This document shows positions 1 to 7,531 of a stretch of 11,738 nucleotides of DNA, one piece after another. The stretch comes from CAZYWA01 sp964650975 [NCBI: uncultured bacterium] (GTDB lineage Bacteria; JADJOY01), in assembly GCA_964650975.1 (NCBI GenBank), contig CAZYWA010000225.1, positions 1 to 11,738 of the forward strand, written 5' to 3'. The translations under genes were made by a program, and so were the position numbers. Under the pieces are notes generated by a model. The model searched no databases. It saw nothing but the letters and a program-made list of their open reading frames with translations, and was not told where the DNA came from. Position 1 is the stretch's first letter, and every line of letters begins with the position of its first letter.

Positions 1-1574
1 AGCAAGCGCTGGAAGCGCCGGTTGAACGCCTGGTGCAGTCTCCAGACCGGACCGCCTGCGGCGTGCTCCTCGGCACCGGGCGCATGCAGATGGGCCTCGG
101 CGGGCAGCAGGTAGCGGACCATTGTCGGCACCACGGTCCGGGACAGCAGATAGCTCGCGAGCATCGCGAACACCACCGCGAGTGCCATGGGCGTGAAGAG
201 GTACTGCGCCGCGCCGGTGATGAAGACCACCGGCACGAACACGATGCAGATGCAGAGCGTCGACACGAAGGCCGGCATGGCGATCTGCTGCGCCCCGTCG
301 AGCACCGCCCGCAGCACCGGCTTCCCGAGCGAGAGATTGCGATTGGTGTTCTCGATCTCCACCGTGGCGTCGTCGACGAGGATGCCCACCGCGAGGGCCA
401 GCCCGCCGAGGGTCATGATGTTGAGCGTCTGCCCCATGAGGCTGAGCACGATCACCGAGGCCAGGATCGAGAGCGGGATCGAGATCACGATCACCAGCGT
501 CGAGCGCCACGAGCCGAGGAAGAGCAGGATCATGAGGCCGGTGAGCGCCGCGGCGAGCGCCGCTTCCTTGAGCACGCCAGCGAGCGCTGCGCGCACGAAC
601 ACCGACTGGTCGAAGAGGGGCTTCATCTGGAGGTCGTCGGGCAGCGCGGTCTGGATGCGCGGCAGCGCGTCTTGCACGCGCTTCACGATGTCGAGCGTCG
701 ACGCCCCCGGCGTCTTGAGGATCGAGAGGCGAGCGGAGCGGTCCCCGTCCGCGTGCACCATGGATGTCTGGACGGCGAAGCCGTCGCGCACCTGCGCCAC
801 GTCGCGCAGGTAGACCGTGGCACCGCCGACCTGACGGACAGGGATGTCGTTCAGCGCCCCGAGCACCTCCGGCGAGGAATTGGTGCGGACGTTGTATTCG
901 GTCTCCCCGAACTTCGCGGTGCCCGCAGGCAGGATCACGTTCTGCGCCGCGATCGCCGCCGATACGTCGGCCGGCGAGAGCCCCTTGGCGTAGAGCGCCT
1001 GGGGATCGAGATCGACCATCACCTGCCGGCTGCGACCGCCGTAGGGCAGGGGCACCTGCGCGCCCTGGACCGTCGCTAGCTGGGTGCGGATGGTGTTCTG
1101 CGCGAAGTCGAAGAGCTGTTGCTCGGAGAGGGTCTGCGACTTGAGGCCGAGCTCGAGGATCGGCACGTTCGACGCCGAATAACGAAGAATCAGCGGCGGC
1201 GTCATGCCGGGCGGCATGCCGCGCAGCAGCGTCTGGTTGATCGCGGTCACCTCGGCGACGGCCGCCTCGATCTTGGCGCCGGGCTGGAAGAAGATACGGA
1301 TCAGCGAGACCCCGTTCAGCGACTGCGATTCGATGTGCTCGATCGAGTTGACGGTGGTGGTCATGGCGCGCTCGCAGAGCGTCACCACGCGTCCCTCCAT
1401 CTCGTTCGGCGAGAGGCCGGTGTATTGCCAGATCACCGAAACCACCGGGATGTCGATGGCCGGGAAGATGTCGACCGCCATGCGGCTGATCGTGAGAACG
1501 CCCACGATGCCGAGCAGCAGCGCCATCACCACGAAGGTGTAAGGCCGTCGGAGCGCGAGCCGTACGATCCACAT
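1..1574 (-). CDS. RND-family efflux permease (HAE1/AcrB-like), N-terminal half, cut by left edge
   Basis: Inner-membrane proton-driven pump subunit that exports drugs or other hydrophobic compounds with a periplasmic adaptor and an outer-membrane channel. About 524 residues are visible; full-length members have about 1,030, so only the first half is here. The start MWIVRLALRRPYTFVV is the usual N-terminal cytoplasmic helix plus TM1, followed by the periplasmic porter region (for example GMPPGMTPPLIL) and the TM2-TM6 block. TM4 carries GILVDDATVEIEN, with adjacent Asp401 and Asp402 matching the AcrB proton-relay pair Asp407/Asp408. The ATG at 1574 has a GGGAG ribosome site about 8 nt upstream, which fixes the start. 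The upstream neighbour on the same strand is an aldo/keto reductase 32 bp away, not the adaptor protein that often accompanies such pumps; any adaptor would lie beyond the left edge. Family call is secure; substrate is unknown. Confidence 0.95.
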   Translation of the reverse strand, partial: MWIVRLALRRPYTFVVMALLLGIVGVLTISRMAVDIFPAIDIPVVSVIWQYTGLSPNEMEGRVVTLCERAMTTTVNSIEHIESQSLNGVSLIRIFFQPGAKIEAAVAEVTAINQTLLRGMPPGMTPPLILRYSASNVPILELGLKSQTLSEQQLFDFAQNTIRTQLATVQGAQVPLPYGGRSRQVMVDLDPQALYAKGLSPADVSAAIAAQNVILPAGTAKFGETEYNVRTNSSPEVLGALNDIPVRQVGGATVYLRDVAQVRDGFAVQTSMVHADGDRSARLSILKTPGASTLDIVKRVQDALPRIQTALPDDLQMKPLFDQSVFVRAALAGVLKEAALAAALTGLMILLFLGSWRSTLVIVISIPLSILASVIVLSLMGQTLNIMTLGGLALAVGILVDDATVEIENTNRNLSLGKPVLRAVLDGAQQIAMPAFVSTLCICIVFVPVVFITGAAQYLFTPMALAVVFAMLASYLLSRTVVPTMVRYLLPAEAHLHAPGAEEHAAGGPVWRLHQAFNRRFQRL

Positions 1575-1606
1575 GGCGGAGTCTCCCGAGTGTTCGATGT
1601 CGTTTG

Positions 1607-2638
1607 TCAGGCGCTGCGCCGTGCGCCGTTCCAGCGCGGCCGCCCGGCCCGAATCGGCGGCGCCATGAACTCGGGCCCGATCGGGTCGGTGACGTGACGG
1701 CGCAGGATCCCTTCGATGGCCCAGCGCGCGGCGATGTCGAGCTTCCAGCCGAACACGTCGCCCAGCGGCTCGAGTTGCTCGGAACTGCGGGCGCCCCACA
1801 GCGCGGCGCCGACGCCCGGCTGGTCGAGCACCCACCGCACGGCGAGGGCCAGGACGTTCTGGCCGTAACGGGCGTGAGCCAGGCGATCGAGCTCGGCGAC
1901 CGCGGCCAGATACTGGGCGAAGGTGGGTGCCTGGAACTTGGGATCGAGCTGCCGGAGATCGTCGCCGCCGAAGGTGGTGTCCGGCCGCATGCGGCCCGAG
2001 AGCAGCCCGCGGCACAGCGCTCCGTAGGTCAGCGCCACGAGGCCGTGGTCCGCGGTGTAGGGCAGGACGTGGCGCTGCGCTTCGCGCTCGAAGAGGTTGA
2101 GCGGCGGCTGCACGGTGTGGAGCGGCGCTGCCTCGCGAAACACCTCCATCTGCGCTGTCGAGTAGTTGCTGACGCCGATCGCGCGGATGCGGCCCTGCTG
2201 GAAGAGGGTGCGCATCGCCTCCGCGGTCTCTGCGAACGGGACCAGCGGATCGGGCCAGTGCACCTGGTAGATGTCGATGTAGTCGGTGCGAAGGCGTCGC
2301 AGCGATTCGTCGATCTCGCGGAAGATCCGGGCTTGGGTCGCGTTCCGCGTCATGCGGCCGCTGGTCCAGTCGAGGCCCGCCTTGGTGGCGAGCACCACCT
2401 GGTCGCGCCGGCCCCAGCGCTCGAGCGCCTTGCCGACGATCGTTTCCGCGTGCCCCTCGCCGTAGGCGGGCGCCGTGTCGATGAGCGTGATGCCGCGGTC
2501 GAGGGCGGCCCAGATCGTGTCGATGGAGCGCTCCTCGTCGGTGCCGCCCCACATCCAACCGCCGATCGCCCAGGTCCCCAGGCCGACCCGCGACATCGTG
2601 ATGCTGGTTCCCGGAACGGTCACGTATTCCATGTCCAT
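1607..2638 (-). CDS. Aldo/keto reductase, NADPH-dependent
   Basis: Cytosolic TIM-barrel oxidoreductase of 343 residues, the normal family length, expected to reduce aldehydes or ketones with NADPH. The catalytic tetrad is complete: Asp54 and Tyr59 in LIDTAPAYGEG, Lys86 in LATKAGLDW, His127 in YQVHWPDP. Other family marks are VGLGTWAIGGW near residues 18-28, GVSNYS at 155-160, and a C-terminal WGARSSEQL segment where the nucleotide phosphate is normally bound. The ATG at 2638 has a GAGGAG ribosome site 7 to 10 nt upstream; a second ATG two codons in is possible but less well placed. It is read divergently from the sigma factor gene and lies 32 bp upstream of the RND permease gene on the same strand, so the two may be co-transcribed. 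Nothing in the sequence fixes the substrate. General resemblance is to the IolS/YajO-like class. Confidence 0.93.
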   Translation of the reverse strand: MDMEYVTVPGTSITMSRVGLGTWAIGGWMWGGTDEERSIDTIWAALDRGITLIDTAPAYGEGHAETIVGKALERWGRRDQVVLATKAGLDWTSGRMTRNATQARIFREIDESLRRLRTDYIDIYQVHWPDPLVPFAETAEAMRTLFQQGRIRAIGVSNYSTAQMEVFREAAPLHTVQPPLNLFEREAQRHVLPYTADHGLVALTYGALCRGLLSGRMRPDTTFGGDDLRQLDPKFQAPTFAQYLAAVAELDRLAHARYGQNVLALAVRWVLDQPGVGAALWGARSSEQLEPLGDVFGWKLDIAARWAIEGILRRHVTDPIGPEFMAPPIRAGRPRWNGARRSA

Positions 2639-2799
2639 CGCGTCTCTCCTCGCGCCGGGCCTGCGGCCCGCGCATCCGAACGTGGGTTGCTACACCCGGG
2701 AACGCGCAATCCGGGCGGATCGCGGATCACGAACCGACGGACGAGACGGGCACTCGCGCTATCCTGGCGGCCCGATTCGACGTTTGGGGCGGAGGAGCG
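2639..2799. promoter_or_regulatory. Divergent intergenic region between aldo/keto reductase and ECF sigma gene
   Basis: These 161 bp separate two divergently read genes and must hold both promoters. Visible elements are a CGGGCC-TGC-GGCCCG hairpin at 2656-2670 in the reductase leader, a perfect tandem 7-mer GCGGATC GCGGATC at 2715-2728, and a strong GGAGGAG ribosome site at 2791-2797 only about 4 nt before the sigma GTG. I see no convincing sigma-70 -35/-10 pair. Assigning it as a promoter region is inference from gene arrangement. Confidence 0.4.
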
Positions 2800-3384
2800 G
2801 TGCCTGGGGCGGGATCGACGGACGTCACCGAGCTCTTGCTGCGCTCGCGCGCCGGTGACGGCGAGGCGCACGAGCGCCTGCTGGCGGTCGTCTACGACGA
2901 GCTGCGGCGCAAGGCCGCGGCGTTCCTGCGCCGCGAGCGCGTCGGCCACACCTTGCAGCCGACCGCGCTGGTGCACGAGGTGTACCTGCGCCTCGTGGAC
3001 CAGGATCGAGTGGCGTGGCAGAGCCGCGCGCACTTCGTGGCCATCGCCGCCTCGATGATGCGTCGCGTGCTCGTGGATCACGGTCGCCGGCAAAAGGCCG
3101 AGAAGCGCGGCGGTGCCGAGTCGCGCGTGATGCTCGGCGAAAACGTGGCGGCTTCCATGCCTCGCGAGATCGACCTCATGGCGCTCGACGAAGCACTCGA
3201 GGCACTCGCGGCGCTCGACGAGCCGAAGGCGCGGATCGTCGAGCTGCGCGCCTTCGGCGGGCTCGACGTCGACGAGACGGCCGAGGTGATGGGCCTATCG
3301 TCGGCGACGGTGAAGCGGCACTGGTCGTTCGCGCTGGCGTGGCTCAAGCAGCGCATGGACGACGAGCCGTCCGCCGCTTCGTAG
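2800..3384 (+). CDS. ECF-type RNA polymerase sigma factor (Sigma70_ECF, PF07638 class)
   Basis: Alternative sigma factor of 194 residues that would direct RNA polymerase to a special promoter set. Region 2 spans about residues 27-104 and includes the class signature HTLQPTALVHEVYLRL at 50-65, then SRAHFVAIAASMMRR and LVDHGRRQKAEKRGG. Region 4 spans about 128-187 with LDEALEALAALDEPKARIVE, AFGGLDVDETAEVMGLS and the helix-turn-helix SSATVKRHW. Region 3 is absent, as expected for ECF factors. The usual acidic DAED stretch of region 2.2 is replaced by LQPTA, so Thr55 lies where an acidic residue is normal. The GTG start at 2800 follows GGAGGAG; no in-frame ATG gives a complete region 2. No anti-sigma gene is adjacent. 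Instead the gene converges on a Ser/Thr kinase gene, suggesting that the kinase controls it (inference). Confidence 0.93.
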   Translation: MPGAGSTDVTELLLRSRAGDGEAHERLLAVVYDELRRKAAAFLRRERVGHTLQPTALVHEVYLRLVDQDRVAWQSRAHFVAIAASMMRRVLVDHGRRQKAEKRGGAESRVMLGENVAASMPREIDLMALDEALEALAALDEPKARIVELRAFGGLDVDETAEVMGLSSATVKRHWSFALAWLKQRMDDEPSAAS

Positions 3385-3390
3385 CGCGGG

Positions 3391-6183
3391 TCACTCTCGC
3401 GCGGCGAGCGCGCGGTAGGGCTCGGCCTTCGCGGGCCGGCCCCAGGCTTCGTAGAGACGGACGAGCAAGGCCGCCGCGTGGCGGGCGCCGGTGCGTCCGT
3501 GCAGTGCCGCGTGCGCGTCGACGAGCAGCGGCTCCGCCTCGGTGTAGCGCCGCTCTGCGAGCAAGCACTCCCCGAGCGCCCCGCGCGCCGAGCCCACGTC
3601 TTTGTGCTCCGCGGGCAGCGCACGCAGCCGCAGCGCAAGCGCCTCGCGAAGCAACGGCTCGGCCGCGGTGACGTCGTCACGCGCCAGCAGCACCTCGCCG
3701 AGCCCCAGAAGCGTCCCTGCGATCGGCAGGCCAGGCGGTGCATCCGACCGGCGCCGCGCCTCGAGGATCTCGCGGAAACTTCGCTCGGCACCGGCAAGAT
3801 CGCCGCGCGCCGCGGCGACCCGTGCCAAGCCCTCGCGCGACGCCAGGACGAAGAGGCTCTCGTGGCTCAACCGGTCGAGCGCGTCGAGGCTCTGCGTGTA
3901 GAACGCCTGCGCTTCGTCGACATTTCCTTTCTCGAGCAGGAGCTCCGCGAGATTCGCGCGGATCGACGCGAGCTGGAAGTCGGCGCCGCCGCGTGCCCCC
4001 GCCGGCCCGGCAAGTGCCTCGCGGTAGGTGTGCTCGGCCTGGTCGAGCTCACCTCGGTCGCGGAGCAGGCTCCCCAGTTGCTCGAGCCAGAAGGCGGCCG
4101 TCGGATGCTGCGGCCCGAGCTTGTCGCGCCGATAGTCGAGCGCTTCGCGGATGAGAGGCTCCGCCTCCTCGTACTTCCCTTCCTCGCTGAGCACGCTGCC
4201 GAGGCGGCCGACGCATCGGGCGGTGTCGACGTGCTCACCCAGGCGACGGCGAGCGATGTCGACTGCCCGGCGCGCCGCGGTCTCGGCCTCTTCGAGCCTG
4301 CCTTGATCCTCGAGCACCTGCGCGAGCCGGTCGAGCGCCAGAGCCACGGGCGGCGAGTCGCGGGAAACGCTCTCGTCGAGCGCGATCGCACGCCGCAGCA
4401 CCTGTTCGCCCTCGACGCTCTTCCCTTCGCGCCGCAGCACGAGTTCCAGGGAGTAGAGCGCCTGGGCCACGTCCGGATGGTGCTCGCCCAGCAGTTTTTC
4501 GCGTACCCGGAGTGCGCGGCGGAGCAAGTCTTCGCCGTCCGTGAAGCGCGACTGGTCGGTGTAGAGCTCGCCCAAGTGCAGGAGGCTGCGCGCGGTGTCG
4601 AGGTTCTCCTCGCCCAGGCGGTGCTGCCGCAGGGCAAGAGCCTCCTGGAGCAGAGGCTCGGCCCGACCGTAGTCGGCCAGGTGCTCATAGATGCTGCCGA
4701 TCGTGTCGAGCAGCTCGGTGCGTACCTCGGGCCGCTCGTCCGCCGCTTTGCCGAGCCGCTCGCTCGCCTGGTCGAGGATCTCGCGGGCCGTGACGCTTCC
4801 GCCGTCGAGCTCCGTGGGGTCGGCAAGCCGAAAGACATCCGCGAGGAACGACGCCACGCGCCGGGCCGACTCCGCCTCCTGCGTGGCGCGATCTCGCTCG
4901 GCGGCAAGGTCACGGGCGAGCCTTGCCCGGTTGACGCCGAAGCCCATCACCAGCGCCACGAACGCGAGTCCGGTCGCCACGGCGTAGCGATTCCGCCCCA
5001 CGAACTTGCGCGCGCGATAGCGGATCGTGTCCTTCCGCGCCCGGACCGGCAGTCCGCCCGAAGCGCGCAGGAGATCGTCGGCGAGTTGCTCGGCCGATGC
5101 GTAGCGGCGGGCCGGGTCCTTGCGCAGCGCCATCATCACGACGTTGTCGAGGTCGCCCTGGAGCCGGCGGCACAGCCGCTCTGGCGTCGTGCCGCGGTCG
5201 CGACTGCGCTGCTCGGGCGCCGGGAGATTCGGGCCGTCGGACGGGCGCAGCGCCGCATGACTCGGCGGCTCGGGCTCCGTCTCGGTCACGATGCGCTCGA
5301 ACGTGAAGATGTCGCCGTCTCCGATCGCCAAGGGCTTGCACCCGGTCAAGAGCTCGTAGAGCAGAACGCCGAGCGAGTAGACGTCGGTGGCCGTGGTGAC
5401 GTTCTCGCCGCGGATTTGCTCGGGGCTCGCGTAGTCCGGCGTGAGCCGCCGGTGCAGCATCGTGGTCAGCTCGGGAGCCTGGGCCCGCAACTCGGGCTTG
5501 AGCAGCTTGGCGATCCCGAAGTCGAGGAGCTTCGGCGTTCCATCGGCCGTCACCAGCACGTTCGACGGCTTGATATCGCGGTGCACCACCAGGTTCTGGT
5601 GCGCGTAATGGACGGCGGCGCACACGGTCCGGAAGAGCTGTAACCGCTCCCCGATGCCGAGCTGGCGCAGGTCGCAGTAGCGATCGATCCGATCGCCCTC
5701 GACGTACTCGAGCACCAGGTACGGAACGCCCTCCTCCGTGGTGCCGCCGTCGAGTAGCCGCGCGATGTTCGGGTGATCCAGCGCAGCCACGATCTGCCGC
5801 TCGCTGCGAAACCGCGCCAGCAGATCCGGCGCCTGCGCCGAATCAGCGAGCTTGACCGCGACGCGGCGCTGGAACTGGTCGTCGTCGCGGAATGCGAGGT
5901 ACACCCGCCCCATCCCGCCCCGGCCGATCTCCCGAACCACGCGGTAGGGCCCGAGGCGCGTGCCTACCAATGCGACCGCAACGAGTGTCGCTGAGGCGAC
6001 CTCGTCGATCTGCGCCGTGAGATCCTCCTCGTACCGTCGAGCCGCAAGCAGCGCTTCGACCTCCCGCCGTAGCGCATCGTCGCCTTCGCAGGCCGCTTCG
6101 AGATAGGCAGGCTGCAGTAGCGGATCCAGCTCGGCGGCGCCGTGGAAGACCTCTTGGAGCCGCTGCCAGCGCTCGGGAGTCAT
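3391..6183 (-). CDS. Membrane Ser/Thr protein kinase with C-terminal TPR repeats
   Basis: A 930-residue Hanks-type kinase. Residues 1-70 are a helical N-terminal segment (MTPERWQRLQEVFHGAAEL) typical of these large bacterial kinases. The kinase domain covers about 80-385: Gly-rich loop IGRGGMGRVY 86-95, VAVK with Lys111, Glu128 in the C-helix, catalytic HRDIKPSN 201-208 (Asp203), DFG 221-223, and YASPEQIRGE as the P+1/APE segment. One membrane helix lies at about 400-417 (YAVATGLAFVALVMGFG), followed by roughly ten 42-residue TPR units to the C-terminus, with the repeated pattern AEPLLREALALR. The kinase should be cytoplasmic and the TPRs periplasmic, acting as a sensor or scaffold. All catalytic residues are present. 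The ATG at 6183 is chosen because the conserved N-terminus begins there, although its ribosome site is weak. The gene's stop is 6 bp from that of the sigma factor, its likely partner. Confidence 0.95.
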   Translation of the reverse strand: MTPERWQRLQEVFHGAAELDPLLQPAYLEAACEGDDALRREVEALLAARRYEEDLTAQIDEVASATLVAVALVGTRLGPYRVVREIGRGGMGRVYLAFRDDDQFQRRVAVKLADSAQAPDLLARFRSERQIVAALDHPNIARLLDGGTTEEGVPYLVLEYVEGDRIDRYCDLRQLGIGERLQLFRTVCAAVHYAHQNLVVHRDIKPSNVLVTADGTPKLLDFGIAKLLKPELRAQAPELTTMLHRRLTPDYASPEQIRGENVTTATDVYSLGVLLYELLTGCKPLAIGDGDIFTFERIVTETEPEPPSHAALRPSDGPNLPAPEQRSRDRGTTPERLCRRLQGDLDNVVMMALRKDPARRYASAEQLADDLLRASGGLPVRARKDTIRYRARKFVGRNRYAVATGLAFVALVMGFGVNRARLARDLAAERDRATQEAESARRVASFLADVFRLADPTELDGGSVTAREILDQASERLGKAADERPEVRTELLDTIGSIYEHLADYGRAEPLLQEALALRQHRLGEENLDTARSLLHLGELYTDQSRFTDGEDLLRRALRVREKLLGEHHPDVAQALYSLELVLRREGKSVEGEQVLRRAIALDESVSRDSPPVALALDRLAQVLEDQGRLEEAETAARRAVDIARRRLGEHVDTARCVGRLGSVLSEEGKYEEAEPLIREALDYRRDKLGPQHPTAAFWLEQLGSLLRDRGELDQAEHTYREALAGPAGARGGADFQLASIRANLAELLLEKGNVDEAQAFYTQSLDALDRLSHESLFVLASREGLARVAAARGDLAGAERSFREILEARRRSDAPPGLPIAGTLLGLGEVLLARDDVTAAEPLLREALALRLRALPAEHKDVGSARGALGECLLAERRYTEAEPLLVDAHAALHGRTGARHAAALLVRLYEAWGRPAKAEPYRALAARE

Positions 6184-6627
6184 GGGTGACCGGATTCTAC
6201 GGCGAACGTAGTCTGTCCGCCGCTCGCTCTGGGCGCACCAGGGAAGATCCGGCCCGGGGCCGCGGTCTTTAGCTCGGGCGCCGGTCCTGGAGAGCCGGCC
6301 CCAGGGCTTGTGCTCGAGCTCGGTTGGGGGCGAAGCGTTACGACCGGGTGGTCTCGGCCGAGACGGGATGGCCACCCGACGGACAAACGAGCTGCAACCG
6401 AGGAAGTTCCGGCCAATGGTCCAATCACCCCCAACGCGAGCGCGATCGCCCGACGGACCAATACCGCACCGCCCGCAGCTCCGGCGAAGGGGGTCCGACG
6501 CCGGCGATGCGCCGCAGCGAACGCGGTCCAAATCCACCGGCGAGAGCCGAGTCTGCGTCGAGGCCCACTCGCGGGGGGAGTTCGAGCAATCTGAGAATGA
6601 TGTCCCCAGCCACTCCGAATCCGACCT
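6184..6627. other. Sparse 444-bp stretch between kinase and dehydrogenase genes
   Basis: Both flanking genes are on the minus strand, so this is the kinase leader plus the dehydrogenase 3' flank. I see no recognisable gene. It contains a weak 68-codon open frame overlapping the dehydrogenase stop and a GGAAC-N16-CGTT motif about 200 bp before the kinase start, both listed separately. Translations in all frames lack known domains, and third-codon-position GC in the open frames is lower than in neighbouring genes, pointing to non-coding or decayed sequence. Confidence 0.5.
6386..6410 (-). promoter_or_regulatory. Candidate ECF-type promoter GGAAC-N16-CGTT upstream of kinase gene
   Basis: On the minus strand GGAACTT (6410-6404) is followed, 16 nt after the GGAAC core, by CGTT (6389-6386). 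ECF promoters commonly have an AAC-containing -35 box and a CGT-containing -10 box at this spacing. It would give a leader of about 200 nt before the kinase ATG. The match is short and GC-rich DNA yields chance hits, so it is only a suggestion. Recognition by the neighbouring sigma factor is a guess. Confidence 0.22.
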
Positions 6628-6631
6628 TCAT
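6425..6631 (-). CDS. Doubtful 68-residue hypothetical protein, ATGA overlap with dehydrogenase
   Basis: The ATG (6631-6629) overlaps the TGA of the upstream dehydrogenase in an ATGA arrangement typical of translational coupling, and a GGAGG ribosome-site match ends 9 nt before it. The product starts MKVGFGVAGDIILRLLELPP and has no domain I recognise. Against it, only about 65% of the first 40 codons end in G or C, lower than the surrounding genes, and the second half is Arg/Ser/Pro-rich, like out-of-frame GC-rich DNA. It may be a chance frame or the 5' remnant of a broken gene. Confidence 0.22.
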   Translation of the reverse strand: MKVGFGVAGDIILRLLELPPRVGLDADSALAGGFGPRSLRRIAGVGPPSPELRAVRYWSVGRSRSRWG

Positions 6632-7512
6632 GGCTCGGACCCTCCGGCGTCTCTCGCGGCGAGCTGGCCGATCGCCGACCAGTCGAGCTTGTCACCGCCG
6701 AGCGCGAGCAAGGTCAAGAAACGGTCGCGCAGCAGGCTTGCGAAGGGCATCGGCACGCGAAGCGCTTCCCCAGCGGCGAGGGTGAGGCGGATGTCTTTGT
6801 GCCCCAACGGCGCGGCGAAGCCGGCTGGTTCGAACTTCTGCTCGGCGATCAGTCCGCCGTACGTTCGATACACCGGCGCGTCGAAGAGCGTGGAGGTCAG
6901 AAGCTCGAGATAGCGGTGGCGATCGACGCCGCCCTTCGCGACGAGTGCCATGGCCTCGCCCAGCGCCTCGATGACCGAAGCGATGAGAAAGTTTCCGCTC
7001 AGCTTGACCAGGTTCGCCGCGCGCGGCTCGTTGCTGATGGGGAACGTCTTCTGCCCCATCGCTTCGAACAGACGGGCGCAAACACCGAGTGCATCCTGCG
7101 GGCCCCCCGTAATGATGAACAGCTTGGCCGCGGCGGCCGCTTCGGGGCGCCCGAAGACGGGTGCCGCGACGAAGCGCTGTTTCGCCTCCTCGTGCGCCGC
7201 AGTGAGTCGTTCGGAAAGCGCGACGCTGATCGTGCTCATGGAGAGGTGGATCGCGCTCGGGCGCAAGGCGCCGATGATGCCTCCCTCGCCGAACACGACC
7301 CCTTCGACTGCAGCGTCGTCCGCGAGCATGGTGACGACGACATCGCCTTCGCAGGCATCTGCAATCTGGGTGGCGGTTCGCGCACCACGCTCGACCAGCA
7401 CCCGAGCCTTGTCGGGCGTGCGATTGTAGACAGTCAGCTCATGTCCGGCCTTGAGCAGATTCGCTGCCATGCCGGCTCCCATGTGCCCGAGCCCGATGAA
7501 TCCGATCTTCAT
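6628..7512 (-). CDS. NAD(P)-dependent beta-hydroxyacid dehydrogenase family protein (3-hydroxyisobutyrate dehydrogenase-like)
   Basis: Cytosolic oxidoreductase of 294 residues, the normal family length, interconverting a beta-hydroxyacid or related compound with its oxo form. The N-terminal Rossmann fold shows MKIGFIGLGHMGAGMA with GLGHMG at 7-12. Ser/Thr residues in SMSTIS at 91-96 belong to the substrate site. The catalytic-lysine segment NLVKLSGNFLIAS carries Lys170 and Asn174, and the C-terminal all-helical domain follows. The second substrate motif, usually DxPVSGG, reads APVFGRPEAA at 117-126, with Phe-Gly-Arg replacing Ser-Gly-Gly. That points to a subgroup with another substrate. The ATG at 7512 has GGAG about 8 nt upstream. 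The stop overlaps a doubtful small frame. Glyoxylate/succinic semialdehyde reductase or tartronate semialdehyde reductase activity is possible; the lysine is kept, which argues against an imine reductase. Confidence 0.92.
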   Translation of the reverse strand: MKIGFIGLGHMGAGMAANLLKAGHELTVYNRTPDKARVLVERGARTATQIADACEGDVVVTMLADDAAVEGVVFGEGGIIGALRPSAIHLSMSTISVALSERLTAAHEEAKQRFVAAPVFGRPEAAAAAKLFIITGGPQDALGVCARLFEAMGQKTFPISNEPRAANLVKLSGNFLIASVIEALGEAMALVAKGGVDRHRYLELLTSTLFDAPVYRTYGGLIAEQKFEPAGFAAPLGHKDIRLTLAAGEALRVPMPFASLLRDRFLTLLALGGDKLDWSAIGQLAARDAGGSEP

Positions 7513-7531
7513 GACTTATCTCCTTGGCGGA

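Noticed and set aside
33-1697. Several plus-strand open frames at the left end
   Set aside because: They are Arg/His/Ala-rich antisense readings of the RND permease gene, whose minus-strand protein has clear motifs throughout.
1604-3093. Plus and minus open frames overlapping the reductase and sigma genes
   Set aside because: They are shadow frames of two well-supported genes on the other strand or in another frame.
3478-5643. Open frame of 721 codons on the plus strand inside the kinase gene
   Set aside because: It is the exact antisense of the kinase and TPR coding sequence. It is rich in Arg, Ala and Glu, has no domain, and is expected by chance in GC-rich DNA.
6184-6537. N-terminal extension of the kinase by 118 codons
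   Set aside because: The added sequence is Arg/Gly/Pro-rich with no family resemblance, while the conserved N-terminus MTPERWQRL begins exactly at the internal ATG at 6183.
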